51,337 nucleotides of DNA from Lachnospiraceae bacterium. GTDB lineage: Bacteria; Bacillota; Clostridia; Lachnospirales; Lachnospiraceae. Position 1 is the stretch's first letter. The number at the start of each line of letters is the position of its first letter. Position numbers and translations under genes: made by a program. The stretch covers positions 1 through 51,337 of the forward strand of contig JAFTZJ010000025.1 in assembly GCA_017461045.1 (NCBI GenBank). Reading direction: 5' to 3'. Below, piece after piece: positions 17,580-27,194 of this stretch. Under the pieces are notes generated by a model, which ran no database searches, was not told the origin of the DNA, and saw only the letters and a list, made by a program, of their open reading frames with translations.

Positions 17580-18797
17580 ATGAAAGAGAAATTATTACAT
17601 ACGCCGGACGGGGTACGTGACATTTATGACAACGAATATAAGAGAAAACGGAAGGTCATGAGTGAACTCCATCATGTGCTGGAATTATATAGTTACCACG
17701 ATATTCAGACACCAACCTTTGAGTATTTCGATATATTCAGTCGGGACAAGGGTTCGGCACCATCCAATGAGATGTACAAGTTCTTTGACCGGGACAATAA
17801 TACATTGGTATTGCGACCGGATATCACACCAAGTATTGCACGTTGTGTGGCAAAGTATTACGAAACAGAGGAATTACCAATTCGTCTTTGCTATGAAGGA
17901 AATACCTTCATTAACAAAATTAGTCATCAGGGTAAGATGTGTGAGGTTACACAGATTGGCGGAGAATTAGTAAATGATGACAGTTCTGCGGCAGATGCAG
18001 AAATTCTGGCAACCGTTGTGGATTGTTTTCAGGCAGTAGGCTTGGAGGAATTCCAGATAGAAGTGGGTGCAGTGGATTTCTTTAAGGGTGTTGTGGAAGA
18101 AGCCGGATTGGACGAGGAAGAAGAAAGCACAATTCGGGAATATATTCAGAATAAGAATTTCTTCGGTATGCAGGAATATGTAAAGCATTTGAATATTTCA
18201 GAGAATCTGAAGCAGGTACTAGTGTCTTTTGACCAGTTATTTGGTGGCTTGGAGATGCTGGAACGTGCGAAAGGCTTGGTTCAGAATCAGCGTTCCTTAC
18301 GTGCTATTGAGCGTTTGGAAAATGTGTATCAGGCATTGGCATATTATCATTATGAGAAGCATGTAGGCTTTGATTTAAGCATGTTAAGTGATTTTAAGTA
18401 TTATACAGGCATTTTATTCAAGGGTTATACCTATGGAACCGGTAATGCCATTGTAAGCGGTGGACGTTACAATACCTTGCTTCGTCAGTTTGGCAAAGAC
18501 GCACCGGCAATTGGATTTGCGATTTTAGTAGATGAGTTAATGAATGCAATTAGCCGTCAGGGAATTCCGGTGGAAATCGAAGAGAAAGACATTGTTGTTT
18601 TGTACCGGAGAGAGCATCAGCAAAAGGCAATTGAAATGGGTTGTCAGATGCGTAAAGAAGGTAAGAAGGTAGAATTGATTCGTATGTCAGCCAAGAAGAC
18701 CTTGGAAGATTATCAGGCATACGCTGAGAAGGAACACTTTGAAACTTTGATTTATCTGGATGGAGATGAAACAAAAGAATTTCAGTGTCAGAAGTAG
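17580..18797 (+). CDS. hisZ: ATP phosphoribosyltransferase regulatory subunit
   Basis: HisZ is a catalytically inactive paralogue of histidyl-tRNA synthetase that binds short-form HisG and makes the first enzyme of histidine synthesis active and histidine-sensitive. The 405-residue product has the class II synthetase-like fold segments LRPDITPSIAR and YYTGILFKGY. It lacks the extended anticodon-binding domain function expected of a true HisS, and its place directly before hisG settles the assignment. The start at 17580 is chosen because AAAGGAG lies 7 bases before it; an in-frame ATG at 17562 has no such site. It is the first gene of the operon. Confidence 0.93.
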   Translation: MKEKLLHTPDGVRDIYDNEYKRKRKVMSELHHVLELYSYHDIQTPTFEYFDIFSRDKGSAPSNEMYKFFDRDNNTLVLRPDITPSIARCVAKYYETEELPIRLCYEGNTFINKISHQGKMCEVTQIGGELVNDDSSAADAEILATVVDCFQAVGLEEFQIEVGAVDFFKGVVEEAGLDEEEESTIREYIQNKNFFGMQEYVKHLNISENLKQVLVSFDQLFGGLEMLERAKGLVQNQRSLRAIERLENVYQALAYYHYEKHVGFDLSMLSDFKYYTGILFKGYTYGTGNAIVSGGRYNTLLRQFGKDAPAIGFAILVDELMNAISRQGIPVEIEEKDIVVLYRREHQQKAIEMGCQMRKEGKKVELIRMSAKKTLEDYQAYAEKEHFETLIYLDGDETKEFQCQK

Positions 18798-18826
18798 ATT
18801 ATTAGATAAGCATAGAGGATAAAAAA

Positions 18827-19468
18827 ATGAGATATTTAACGTTTGCCCTGGCAAAAGGGCGTTTAGCAAAGCAAACCCTGGGGTTGCTGGAACAGGTTGG
18901 CATTACCTGCGAAGAAATGAAGGATCCGGATACCCGGAAATTGTTATTTGTAAATGAAGAATTAAAGGTAAAATTCTTTCTGGCAAAAGCCTCTGACGTT
19001 CCTACTTATGTAGAATATGGTGCGGCAGATATCGGTGTAGTTGGTAAGGATACCATTTTGGAAGAAGGAAGAAATCTTTACGAGGTTATGGATATGAATC
19101 TGGGTAAGTGTCGGATGTGCGTGTGCGGACCGGCATCTGCCAGAGAATTGTTGCAGAGAAATGAAATTATTCGTGTGGCTACCAAGTACCCGAATATTGC
19201 AAAGGATTATTTCTACAATAAGAAAAATCAAACCGTTGAGATTGTGAAGTTAAACGGTTCTGTAGAATTGGCACCAATCGTTGGCTTGTCAGAAGTTATT
19301 GTAGATATTGTAGAAACCGGAACCACATTGAAGGAAAACGGATTAGAGGTACTGGAAGAAATCTGCCCGTTATCTGCCCGGATTGTAGTGAATCAGGTAA
19401 GCTTAAAAATGGAGCATCAGCGCATTCGCCAATTACTGAATGATTTGAATGAACTGATTGTAAAATAG
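18827..19468 (+). CDS. hisG: ATP phosphoribosyltransferase, short form
   Basis: It joins ATP and PRPP to give phosphoribosyl-ATP, the committed step of histidine synthesis. At 213 residues it is the short form without the regulatory ACT-like domain, which depends on HisZ encoded just upstream. Recognised segments are FALAKGRL at the N-terminus, GAADIGVVGKD near residue 64 and the PRPP-binding VDIVETGTTLKENGL near residue 160. The start follows AGAGGAT. Confidence 0.95.
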   Translation: MRYLTFALAKGRLAKQTLGLLEQVGITCEEMKDPDTRKLLFVNEELKVKFFLAKASDVPTYVEYGAADIGVVGKDTILEEGRNLYEVMDMNLGKCRMCVCGPASARELLQRNEIIRVATKYPNIAKDYFYNKKNQTVEIVKLNGSVELAPIVGLSEVIVDIVETGTTLKENGLEVLEEICPLSARIVVNQVSLKMEHQRIRQLLNDLNELIVK

Positions 19469-19479
19469 GAGGCATACAT

Positions 19480-20772
19480 ATGCGTAAGGTAACATTAACA
19501 GAAGAAACAAAGAAGAATATATTGAATGATTTGTTAAAGCGGAGTCCGAATAACTACGGCTCTTATGTTGAAACCGTACAGGCTATCGTTGACAATGTAG
19601 CTAAGAACGGGGACGAAGCAGTATTGGAATATACAGAGAAATTCGACCATGCAAAGTTAACAGCGGAGACCATGCAGGTGACAAAGGAGGAAATCGAAGC
19701 AGCTTATGCTGAGATTGAACCAAGCCTGTTAGAGGTAATTCGTAAGGCATTGGTGAACATTCGGGAATACCATGAAAAACAGAAGCAGTATAGCTGGTTT
19801 GATTCTAAGCCGGACGGAACGATTTTAGGACAGAAGGTTACGGCACTTTCAAGGGTAGGTGTATATGTGCCGGGCGGAAAAGCAGTATATCCATCTTCTG
19901 TATTGATGAATATTGTACCGGCCAAGGTAGCAGGTGTTGGAAGTATCATAATGACTACTCCGTGTAATGCGGAAGGTAAAGTTTGTGCAACTACATTGGT
20001 TGCAGCCTGTGAAGCAGGTGTAGATGCCATTTATAAGGTTGGTGGTGCTCAGGCCATTGCAGCATTAGCATATGGCACCAAGACCATTCCTGCAGTTGAT
20101 AAGATTGTAGGTCCGGGTAACATTTTTGTGGCATTAGCGAAGAAGGCGGTAAATGGTTTTGTAGGCATTGATTCTATTGCAGGACCAAGTGAAATCTGTG
20201 TATTAGCAGATGAGAGTGCGAATCCAAGATTTGTAGCAGCTGATTTATTGTCACAGGCAGAACACGATGAATTGGCAAGTTCTATTCTGGTTACCACCAG
20301 TGACGAATTAGCAGACCGGGTATCGGTAGAAGTCGATAAGTTCGTTGAACAATTATCCAGAAAAGAAATTATTACGAAGTCTTTGGACAATTTTGGATAT
20401 ATTTTAGTAGCTGATAATATGGAAGATGCATTGGATGCAGTAAATCAGATCGCCTCAGAGCATTTAGAAATTGTAACCAAGAATCCTTTTGAGGTTATGA
20501 CAAAGGTACAGAATGCAGGCGCTATTTTCCTTGGAGAATATAGCTCAGAGCCGTTAGGGGATTATTTTGCCGGACCAAATCATGTATTGCCAACCAATGG
20601 AACTGCAAAATTCTTCTCACCATTGAGCGTAGATGATTTTATTAAGAAATCCAGCATTATTTATTATTCAAAAGAAGCATTGGAACCAATCCATAAGGAT
20701 ATCATTGCATTTGCAGAGTCAGAACAGTTGACGGCACATGCTAATTCTATCCGGGTACGTTTTGAAGAATAG
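19480..20772 (+). CDS. hisD: Histidinol dehydrogenase
   Basis: It performs the last two steps, oxidising L-histidinol to L-histidine with NAD. The length of 430 residues is normal. Visible family features are GVYVPGGKAVYPSSVLMN, VGPGNIFVALAKK, the zinc/catalytic segment SQAEHDELAS, and the C-terminal GPNHVLPTNGTA carrying the catalytic His. It starts 11 bases after hisG with the site AGGAGGC overlapping the hisG stop region. Confidence 0.97.
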   Translation: MRKVTLTEETKKNILNDLLKRSPNNYGSYVETVQAIVDNVAKNGDEAVLEYTEKFDHAKLTAETMQVTKEEIEAAYAEIEPSLLEVIRKALVNIREYHEKQKQYSWFDSKPDGTILGQKVTALSRVGVYVPGGKAVYPSSVLMNIVPAKVAGVGSIIMTTPCNAEGKVCATTLVAACEAGVDAIYKVGGAQAIAALAYGTKTIPAVDKIVGPGNIFVALAKKAVNGFVGIDSIAGPSEICVLADESANPRFVAADLLSQAEHDELASSILVTTSDELADRVSVEVDKFVEQLSRKEIITKSLDNFGYILVADNMEDALDAVNQIASEHLEIVTKNPFEVMTKVQNAGAIFLGEYSSEPLGDYFAGPNHVLPTNGTAKFFSPLSVDDFIKKSSIIYYSKEALEPIHKDIIAFAESEQLTAHANSIRVRFEE

Positions 20773-20782
20773 GAGGAGCACT

Positions 20783-21373
20783 ATGGCTAATCGTAAATCC
20801 ACAGTCACTCGTAAAACCAGTGAAACCGACATTAAGATTGAATTGAATCTGGATGGAAGCGGTGAAACCAGCATTGACACCGGTATTGGTTTTTTAGATC
20901 ACATGTTAAATAGTTTTGCAAAGCACGGCTTATTTGACCTGACCGTATCCGTTAAAGGGGATTTATTCGTAGATTCTCATCATACCATTGAAGATACAGG
21001 AATTGCACTGGGTATGGCAATACGCAAGGCATTGGGAGATAAGAAGGGAATTAAGCGTTACGGTTCCATTATGCTTCCGATGGATGAAACATTGGTGCTT
21101 TGTGCCATTGATTTAAGCGGACGTCCGTATTTGGTATTTGATGAAACCTTTACGGTTGACCAGGTAGGATACTTTGATACGGAGATGGTACGTGAATTCT
21201 TCTATGCCATTTCTTACGCAGCAGGTATGAATTTACATATCAAACAAATACACGGAAGTAATAATCATCATATTATAGAGGCTACCTACAAGGCATTTGC
21301 TAAGGCGTTGGATGAAGCATCATCCTATGATATTCGCATTACAGATGTATTATCAACGAAAGGTACAATCTAA
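20783..21373 (+). CDS. hisB: Imidazoleglycerol-phosphate dehydratase
   Basis: It dehydrates imidazoleglycerol phosphate to imidazoleacetol phosphate. It is the monofunctional form of 196 residues, lacking the histidinol-phosphatase domain of enteric HisB; that activity is probably supplied by the PHP phosphatase at 50377-51195. Duplicated metal-binding His motifs are visible: [19 protein letters not shown] and [10 protein letters not shown]. The start at 20783 follows AGGAGGAG; a longer frame from 20738 would overlap hisD and has no ribosome site. Confidence 0.96.
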   Translation: MANRKSTVTRKTSETDIKIELNLDGSGETSIDTGIGFLDHMLNSFAKHGLFDLTVSVKGDLFVDSHHTIEDTGIALGMAIRKALGDKKGIKRYGSIMLPMDETLVLCAIDLSGRPYLVFDETFTVDQVGYFDTEMVREFFYAISYAAGMNLHIKQIHGSNNHHIIEATYKAFAKALDEASSYDIRITDVLSTKGTI

Positions 21374-21383
21374 GGAGGCAGTT

Positions 21384-22622
21384 ATGGATTACATAAGAAT
21401 TGTATCCCAAATCGACCGAAGCAAGGCGGTAGAAAGTGCAGTAGCACTTGACCACGCCGGAGCGGATGAGTTGTATTTTATATACGAAGGCGAACAGGAT
21501 TTGGAAACAATCAAAGCAATCACCCGGCAGATTGACACACCGGTATGTGTGAGAATGTCACCGGAGCGATTTGAGGACGTTAAGAAGGTCTTGTATGCAG
21601 GAGCAACTACGGCTTGCCTGATGACCCGGAAAGAAGAGGTTATCAAGGAGGTTGTGGGACGCTTTGGTGCAGAGAAGATTTCCGGTATGATTCACGAGCA
21701 GAATGTGAAGAATATAGATGCATATGCAAAGCAATTTACGGATTATGGTTATGGACAATTGTATGTGGAAACGGAAGATGCAATGGCACAGAAGGATGCG
21801 ATTTCGAATTTGTGTACGGCAAGTACCTTACCGGTATTGGTACATCTTTCCGATGAAACAGAGGATTATTCGAATCTCAGCAACTTTGTAAAGGTGTCCG
21901 GTGTGCAAGGTATCGTTGTTTCAGCGAAGGTAGGTTTGCATACCAATGAAATGAAGCAGGCATTTCTGGCAAATGGATTGCAGGTAAACACTTTTGAATC
22001 CGCAATTCCATTTTCCGAATTTAAATTAAACAGCGATGGTTTGATTCCGGTTGTAGTACAGGATTATAAAACCAACGAAGTATTGATGGTGGCCTATATG
22101 AACGAGGAATCCTATCAAAAGACCATAGAGACCGGCATGATGACTTATTATAGCCGAAGCCGTCAGGAACTATGGTTGAAGGGTGACACATCCGGACATT
22201 ATCAATATGTGAAGTCGTTGAGTCTGGATTGTGATAATGATACAATTCTGGCAAAGGTGGAACAGGTTGGAGCTGCTTGTCACACAGGAGAGTATTCATG
22301 TTTCTTTAAGGAACTGGTAAAGAAGGATTATAACGATAAGAATCCGCTTATGATTCTGAAAGAAGATTATGATGTAATTGCAGAACGGAAGATGAATCCG
22401 AAGGAAGGTTCTTACACCAATTATTTATTTGATAAGGGAATTGATAAGATTCTTAAGAAGGTTGGTGAAGAGGCAACCGAAATCGTAATTGCAGCAAAGA
22501 ATCCGGATGCAGAAGAGTTGAAATACGAGATTTCGGATTTCTTATATCATGTGATGGTTCTGATGGTTGAATGTGGACTCACATGGGAAGATATTACAAA
22601 TGAACTGGTGGAACGCCGGTAA
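21384..22622 (+). CDS. hisI: HisIE with an N-terminal degenerate HisA/HisF-like barrel
   Basis: A three-part fusion of 412 residues. Residues 1 to about 210 resemble the HisA/HisF TIM barrel ([26 protein letters not shown]), but the second catalytic Asp and the Gly-rich phosphate-binding loop are not recognisable, so this part is probably inactive. Residues about 215-320 are phosphoribosyl-AMP cyclohydrolase, with LSLDCDNDT and [10 protein letters not shown]. Residues about 325-412 are phosphoribosyl-ATP pyrophosphatase, with [14 protein letters not shown]. Together HisI and HisE carry out steps 2 and 3 of the pathway. AAGGAGGC precedes the ATG. True hisA and hisF must lie elsewhere. Confidence 0.93.
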   Translation: MDYIRIVSQIDRSKAVESAVALDHAGADELYFIYEGEQDLETIKAITRQIDTPVCVRMSPERFEDVKKVLYAGATTACLMTRKEEVIKEVVGRFGAEKISGMIHEQNVKNIDAYAKQFTDYGYGQLYVETEDAMAQKDAISNLCTASTLPVLVHLSDETEDYSNLSNFVKVSGVQGIVVSAKVGLHTNEMKQAFLANGLQVNTFESAIPFSEFKLNSDGLIPVVVQDYKTNEVLMVAYMNEESYQKTIETGMMTYYSRSRQELWLKGDTSGHYQYVKSLSLDCDNDTILAKVEQVGAACHTGEYSCFFKELVKKDYNDKNPLMILKEDYDVIAERKMNPKEGSYTNYLFDKGIDKILKKVGEEATEIVIAAKNPDAEELKYEISDFLYHVMVLMVECGLTWEDITNELVERR

Positions 22623-22640
22623 GATGCAATAAATGACAGA

Positions 22641-22654
22641 CACCACCACGGTGG
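22641..22654 (+). repeat. Short inverted repeat before the 50-residue membrane protein
   Basis: ACCACC and GGTGGT flank two bases, giving a compact hairpin just upstream of the AAAGGAGGT ribosome site. No T-run follows, so it is not a typical terminator. Confidence 0.4.
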
Positions 22655-22676
22655 TACGACTAAAGGAGGTCATAAA

Positions 22677-22829
22677 ATGGAAGGATTGGATTTATTTTTA
22701 ACGGAACTGGTACAGTATTCAGTAAAGGCAGTTGTATTATTGGCAGTAATTGTAGTTGCAGTGTTTGCCGGTGTGGGTGTTCGTAAATTAGTGAATAAAA
22801 AGAAAGAAAAACAGGAATCTGCAGAATAA
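22677..22829 (+). CDS. 50-residue single-pass membrane protein
   Basis: The frame has a near-perfect ribosome site, AAAGGAGGT, 6 bases before its ATG, which strongly supports translation. The product has an acidic N-terminus, one hydrophobic segment (about residues 17-36, KAVVLLAVIVVAVFAGVGV), then a basic KKKEKQ stretch, predicting an outside/periplasm-like N-terminus and a cytoplasmic tail. No family was recognised. It lies between hisIE and alaS in the same direction and is probably co-transcribed. Confidence 0.7.
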   Translation: MEGLDLFLTELVQYSVKAVVLLAVIVVAVFAGVGVRKLVNKKKEKQESAE

Positions 22830-22863
22830 TGCAGGAAAACTGTAATTTCAGGAGGATAAGAAC

Positions 22864-25503
22864 GTGAAGAGCTATGGCGTAAATGAATTAAGAAAAATGT
22901 TTTTGGAGTTTTTTGAGAGCAAGGAGCATTTGAAAATGAAGAGCTTCTCCTTGATTCCGCATAATGACAACAGTTTGTTGTTAATCAATTCCGGTATGGC
23001 ACCATTAAAGCCATATTTTACCGGACAGGAAATTCCACCAAGAAAGCGGGTGACTACCTGTCAGAAGTGTATTCGTACCGGTGATATTGAAAACGTAGGT
23101 AAGACTGCGAGACATGGTACATTTTTCGAGATGTTAGGTAATTTCTCATTTGGTGACTATTTTAAGGATGAGGCAATTGCTTGGTCATGGGAATTCCTGA
23201 CAGAAGTAGTTGGAATTGATGAGGATCGTCTGTATCCTTCTGTATATCAGGATGATGATGAAGCATTTGAAATCTGGAATAAGAAAATTGGTATTCCGGC
23301 TGAACGGATTTTCCGTTTTGGTAAAGCGGATAATTTCTGGGAGCATGGTGCAGGTCCTTGTGGTCCTTGTTCAGAGATTTATTTTGACCGTGGCGAGAAG
23401 TACGGCTGTGGCAGTCCGGATTGTACCGTAGGTTGTGAGTGTGACCGCTATATTGAGGTATGGAATAACGTATTTACACAGTTTGAGAATGACGGCAAGG
23501 GCAATTATACTGAATTGGTTCAGAAGAACATTGATACCGGTATGGGTCTGGAGCGTTTGGCAGTTGTAGTACAGGATGTAGACTCTATTTTTGATGTAGA
23601 TACGATTCAGGCATTAAGAAATAAGGTATGTGAATTTGCAAACGTAACCTATAAGGAAGACGAAAATCAGGATGTTTCCATCCGTTTGATTACTGACCAT
23701 ATTCGTTCGGCAACCTTCATGATTTCAGATGGTATTATGCCAACCAATGAAGGTCGTGGATATGTACTTCGTCGTTTGATTCGTCGTGCTGCAAGACACG
23801 GACGTTTGTTGGGTATTGACGGTATGTTCCTGGCAAAGCTTTCTGCAACTGTAATCGAAGGCTCTAAAGACGGTTATCCGGAATTAGATGAGAAGAAAGA
23901 CTTTATCTTTAATGTATTGACACAGGAAGAAACCAAGTTTAATAAGACGATTGACCAAGGCTTATCCATTTTGGCGTCTTTGGAAGAGGAAATGGCAGAA
24001 AAAGGCGTTAAGACCTTATCTGGTGCAGATGCATTTAAGTTATATGATACTTACGGATTCCCATTGGATTTGACCAAGGAAATCTTAGAAGAAAAGGGCT
24101 ATGATATTGATGAAGATGGCTTTAAGGCAGCTATGGAAGAGCAACGTGTAGCAGCTCGTACTGCCAGAAAAACCACAAATTATATGGGTGCGGATGCTAC
24201 CGTATATGACGAGATTGATTCCGCAATCACAACGGACTTTGTTGGATACGAGAATTTAACAGCAGAGTCTAAGATTACTGTGGTAACTACTGATACAGAA
24301 ATTACCGAGGCAATAGTTGATGGACAACATGGTACCATTTTCGTGGAACAGACTCCATTCTATGCAACCATGGGTGGACAGGAAGGCGATACCGGTATCA
24401 TTACAACTGCTGATGGTGAATTCCAGGTAGAAGAAACCATTAAGCTGTTAGGTGGCAAGGTTGGTCATGTTGGTAAGGTAACCAAGGGTATGCTAAAGGT
24501 AGGTGATACTGCCACCATGCAGGTATGCACAAAGGGTCGTGCAGATACCTGTAAGAATCACAGTGCAACCCACTTGTTACAAAAGGCATTGAATAACGTA
24601 TTCGGTTCTAATTTAGAGCAGAAGGGTTCTTTGGTAACACCGGACAGTTTGAGTTTTGACTTTGCACATTTCTCACCGATGACAGCAGAAGAGATTGCAC
24701 AGGTTGAACAGATTGTAAATGCAGAGATTCAGGCTTGTCTTCCGGTTGTAACACAGGAAATGAGCATTGAAGATGCTAAGAAAACCGGAGCAATGGCATT
24801 GTTCGGTGAAAAATATGGGGATACGGTACGTGTTGTTTCCATGGGTGACTTCTCCATTGAATTATGTGGTGGTACACACGTTGCCAATACCAGCAATATT
24901 ATGACCTTCAAGATTCTTTCAGAAGCAGGTGTAGCAGCCGGCGTTCGAAGAATTGAAGCCTTAACCGGTGAGGGTGTATTCCAGTATTATAAGAATTTAG
25001 AGGCAGAGCTTGCTAAGGCTGCACAGATTGTAAAGGCAACTCCTGCTACTTTGACTGAGAAATTAGGTCATTTAATGGCAGAAATGAAGGAATTATCCAG
25101 TGAAAATGAGTCCTTAAAGAGCAAGTTAGCGAAGGATGCCTTAGGTGACGTAGCAAGTCAGGTTGTAGAAGTGAAGGGCGTGAAGTTCTTGGCAACTGCA
25201 GTTGACGGTGTGGATATGAATGGTCTTCGTGATTTGGGAGATCAGTTAAAGGGTAATTTAGGCGAAGGTGTGGTTGTATTAGCATCTTCCAACGATGGTA
25301 AGGTAAATCTGATTGTTATGGCAACAGATGCTGCAATGAAGCAGGGTGCTCATGCAGGTAACCTGATTAAAGCCATTGCACCATGTGTTGGTGGTGGCGG
25401 TGGTGGCCGTCCGAATATGGCACAGGCCGGCGGTAAGAATCCTGCCGGTATTGCAGATGCTTTGGCAAAGGCAACAGAGGTTCTGACAGAACAGTTGGCG
25501 TAA
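22864..25503 (+). CDS. alaS: Alanine--tRNA ligase
   Basis: It charges tRNA-Ala and removes mischarged Ser or Gly. The 879-residue protein has the full architecture. The class II catalytic core begins near FFESKEHL and contains RKRVTTCQKCIRTGDIENVG. The editing domain has NHSATHLL (HXXXH) and CGGTHV. The C-terminal C-Ala domain ends with GGGGGGRPNMAQAGG. The start is GTG, 8 bases after AGGAGG. No T-box leader fits in the short upstream gap, so transcription probably comes from the his operon side or an internal promoter. Confidence 0.98.
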   Translation: MKSYGVNELRKMFLEFFESKEHLKMKSFSLIPHNDNSLLLINSGMAPLKPYFTGQEIPPRKRVTTCQKCIRTGDIENVGKTARHGTFFEMLGNFSFGDYFKDEAIAWSWEFLTEVVGIDEDRLYPSVYQDDDEAFEIWNKKIGIPAERIFRFGKADNFWEHGAGPCGPCSEIYFDRGEKYGCGSPDCTVGCECDRYIEVWNNVFTQFENDGKGNYTELVQKNIDTGMGLERLAVVVQDVDSIFDVDTIQALRNKVCEFANVTYKEDENQDVSIRLITDHIRSATFMISDGIMPTNEGRGYVLRRLIRRAARHGRLLGIDGMFLAKLSATVIEGSKDGYPELDEKKDFIFNVLTQEETKFNKTIDQGLSILASLEEEMAEKGVKTLSGADAFKLYDTYGFPLDLTKEILEEKGYDIDEDGFKAAMEEQRVAARTARKTTNYMGADATVYDEIDSAITTDFVGYENLTAESKITVVTTDTEITEAIVDGQHGTIFVEQTPFYATMGGQEGDTGIITTADGEFQVEETIKLLGGKVGHVGKVTKGMLKVGDTATMQVCTKGRADTCKNHSATHLLQKALNNVFGSNLEQKGSLVTPDSLSFDFAHFSPMTAEEIAQVEQIVNAEIQACLPVVTQEMSIEDAKKTGAMALFGEKYGDTVRVVSMGDFSIELCGGTHVANTSNIMTFKILSEAGVAAGVRRIEALTGEGVFQYYKNLEAELAKAAQIVKATPATLTEKLGHLMAEMKELSSENESLKSKLAKDALGDVASQVVEVKGVKFLATAVDGVDMNGLRDLGDQLKGNLGEGVVVLASSNDGKVNLIVMATDAAMKQGAHAGNLIKAIAPCVGGGGGGRPNMAQAGGKNPAGIADALAKATEVLTEQLA

Positions 25504-25544
25504 TGTCATAATAGAGAGTAACAAAGGAGAAACAGAGGGAACAA

Positions 25545-26840
25545 ATGAAGACAAAAGCAATTATTATTTTAATTGAAATCAGTGTCTTGATGGTATTGGC
25601 AACATTCATCTGTATGATTTGGACCAAAGAAGATCAGGAGGCCCATGGCAATTATGAAGTAGCATGGTGTGAACCGGTTTCGATGGAAGCAATGTCAGAG
25701 GATATGCGGGCAGATGTATCAGTTAAGCACGTTACAATGACAGCAATTGGTGACATTATGATGCATCAGTGGCAGATTACCCGCGGTTATGATGCAAGTA
25801 CAGACACCTTTGATTATGCAGAGAGTTTTACTTATATTGAACCGTATTTGAGTGAAGCAGACTTTACCTTTGGTAATTTAGAGACAACTTTTGCAGGACG
25901 ATACAACGGTTCCAATAGTGATATTCATGGTTATGCCTGCTATCCGATGTTTAATGCACCGGAGGTTTTGGGTAATAATATGCAGGATGTGGGTGTTGAT
26001 TTTGTAGCAACCGCGAATAATCACTCCTTGGACTCCGGCTATGATGGCTTGTGTGCAACCTTAGATTATTTGGATTCCATTGGTATGGATCATGTAGGTA
26101 CTGCAAGAACGCCGGAAGAACAGCAGGAATTATGTATTGTTGAAGTGAATGGTATTACCTTTGGATTTTCTTGTTATACCTATGCAACCAATGGAATTCC
26201 GGTACCATCCGGAGCACCATACTGCGTAAATACATTAGAATTATATGAAGAGCAGTATATTGATGCTATGTGTGAGGAAGTTCGTGCATTGGATGCGGCC
26301 GGTGTGGATGTGGTAATGCCGATTATTCATTTTGGTACGGAGTATCGGGAAATGCCGGATTCATGGCAGGAAATGTGTGTAGACCGATTGTTTGCAGCCG
26401 GTGCAGATGTTATCGTAGGCGGACATCCACACGTTGTAGAACCTATGGAAATTCGTCAGATTACCAATCCGGACGGTACCACCAAAACAGGATATGTGAT
26501 TTATTCATTGGGTAACTTTATTTCCAGTCAGCGGTATGAAACCGGTGTTATGAAGGATATCGGTCTGGTAATGGATATGGAATTCGAGAAAAAGGGAGAC
26601 ACAACTACTTTGGTTGGTTGGAGATTTGCACCAACCTATGTGTACTGGAAGGATGATGTAATCGGTGTCGTTCCGGTAGTGGAAGCTTATCAAAATAGAG
26701 AAGCATATAGTTTCTTGGAAGAAAAGGATTGGGTGAGAATTGAAGATTCTTACAATAAAACTATCCAAACCTTGACCAAAATCACCGATTGTCCGTATGA
26801 AATTGTAGATTATGAGTATAATTTTCAAATTTCTGAATAA
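25545..26840 (+). CDS. CapA-family (PGA_cap) membrane-anchored metallophosphoesterase-like protein
   Basis: A 431-residue protein with an N-terminal hydrophobic anchor or signal segment (about residues 3-24) and a CapA-type domain. Recognised segments are TAIGDIMMH, FGNLETTF, TANNHSLDSG, GGHPHVVEP and YSLGNFISSQ, the last being typical of the family. CapA proteins are linked to poly-gamma-glutamate capsule synthesis in Bacillus, but many Clostridia carry solitary copies of unknown role, and no capB or capC is present here. It follows alaS by 41 bases. Confidence 0.85.
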   Translation: MKTKAIIILIEISVLMVLATFICMIWTKEDQEAHGNYEVAWCEPVSMEAMSEDMRADVSVKHVTMTAIGDIMMHQWQITRGYDASTDTFDYAESFTYIEPYLSEADFTFGNLETTFAGRYNGSNSDIHGYACYPMFNAPEVLGNNMQDVGVDFVATANNHSLDSGYDGLCATLDYLDSIGMDHVGTARTPEEQQELCIVEVNGITFGFSCYTYATNGIPVPSGAPYCVNTLELYEEQYIDAMCEEVRALDAAGVDVVMPIIHFGTEYREMPDSWQEMCVDRLFAAGADVIVGGHPHVVEPMEIRQITNPDGTTKTGYVIYSLGNFISSQRYETGVMKDIGLVMDMEFEKKGDTTTLVGWRFAPTYVYWKDDVIGVVPVVEAYQNREAYSFLEEKDWVRIEDSYNKTIQTLTKITDCPYEIVDYEYNFQISE

Positions 26841-26857
26841 AAGTATATAAAATAGTG

Positions 26858-26885
26858 TTGACAAAATACAGCTATATGTTATACA
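26858..26885 (+). promoter_or_regulatory. Sigma-A promoter of rpsU
   Basis: Consensus TTGACA at 26858-26863 and TATACA at 26880-26885 are 16 bases apart with a TG extended -10. A perfect 13-bp palindrome at 26884-26896 covers the expected start site. Confidence 0.8.
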
Positions 26886-26896
26886 CTAACTTAGTG
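26884..26896 (+). repeat. Palindrome at the rpsU transcription start
   Basis: CACTAA and TTAGTG flank a central C. The position, from the end of the -10 box across the predicted start, would suit an operator or a 5'-end RNA hairpin. No protein is known to bind it. Confidence 0.5.
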
Positions 26897-26961
26897 CTAA
26901 AAATACCCAAACAGTTATGTATTGCACAATATACAACTGGAGGGAGGTAAGGTGTGAGGTT

Positions 26962-27138
26962 ATGTCAAACGTAGTAGTTAAAGAAAACGAAACATTAGAT
27001 AGTGCTTTACGCAGATTCAAGAGAAACTGTGCTAAGGCAGGTATCCAGCAGGAGATTCGTAAGAGAGAACATTACGAAAAGCCAAGCGTAAGACGTAAGA
27101 AGAAGTCTGAGGCTGCTAGAAAGCGTAAATTCAAATAA
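26962..27138 (+). CDS. rpsU: 30S ribosomal protein S21
   Basis: Small basic ribosomal protein of 58 residues ([19 protein letters not shown] at the start, a lysine/arginine-rich end [13 protein letters not shown]). S21 helps mRNA-rRNA pairing during initiation. An in-frame ATG at 26917 would add a non-homologous extension, so 26962 is taken. The strong AGGGAGGT at 26941-26948 lies 13 bases from the ATG, rather far, with weaker AAGG and GAGGT nearer. A single-gene transcript with its own promoter and terminator is likely. Confidence 0.95.
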   Translation: MSNVVVKENETLDSALRRFKRNCAKAGIQQEIRKREHYEKPSVRRKKKSEAARKRKFK

Positions 27139-27148
27139 GACATTTATG

Positions 27149-27180
27149 AAAAGCTGTTACTTTATGTAACGGCTTTTTCT
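27149..27180 (+). terminator. Intrinsic terminator after rpsU
   Basis: Stem of 10-12 bp (27149-27160 with 27166-27177, one G-U pair) around a TTTAT loop, followed by a T-rich stretch just before the recG ribosome site. Confidence 0.85.
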
Positions 27181-27194
27181 TTTCAGGAGAAGAT

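Noticed and set aside
22830-22863. T-box riboswitch before alaS
   Set aside because: The gap is only 34 bases and holds just the ribosome site.
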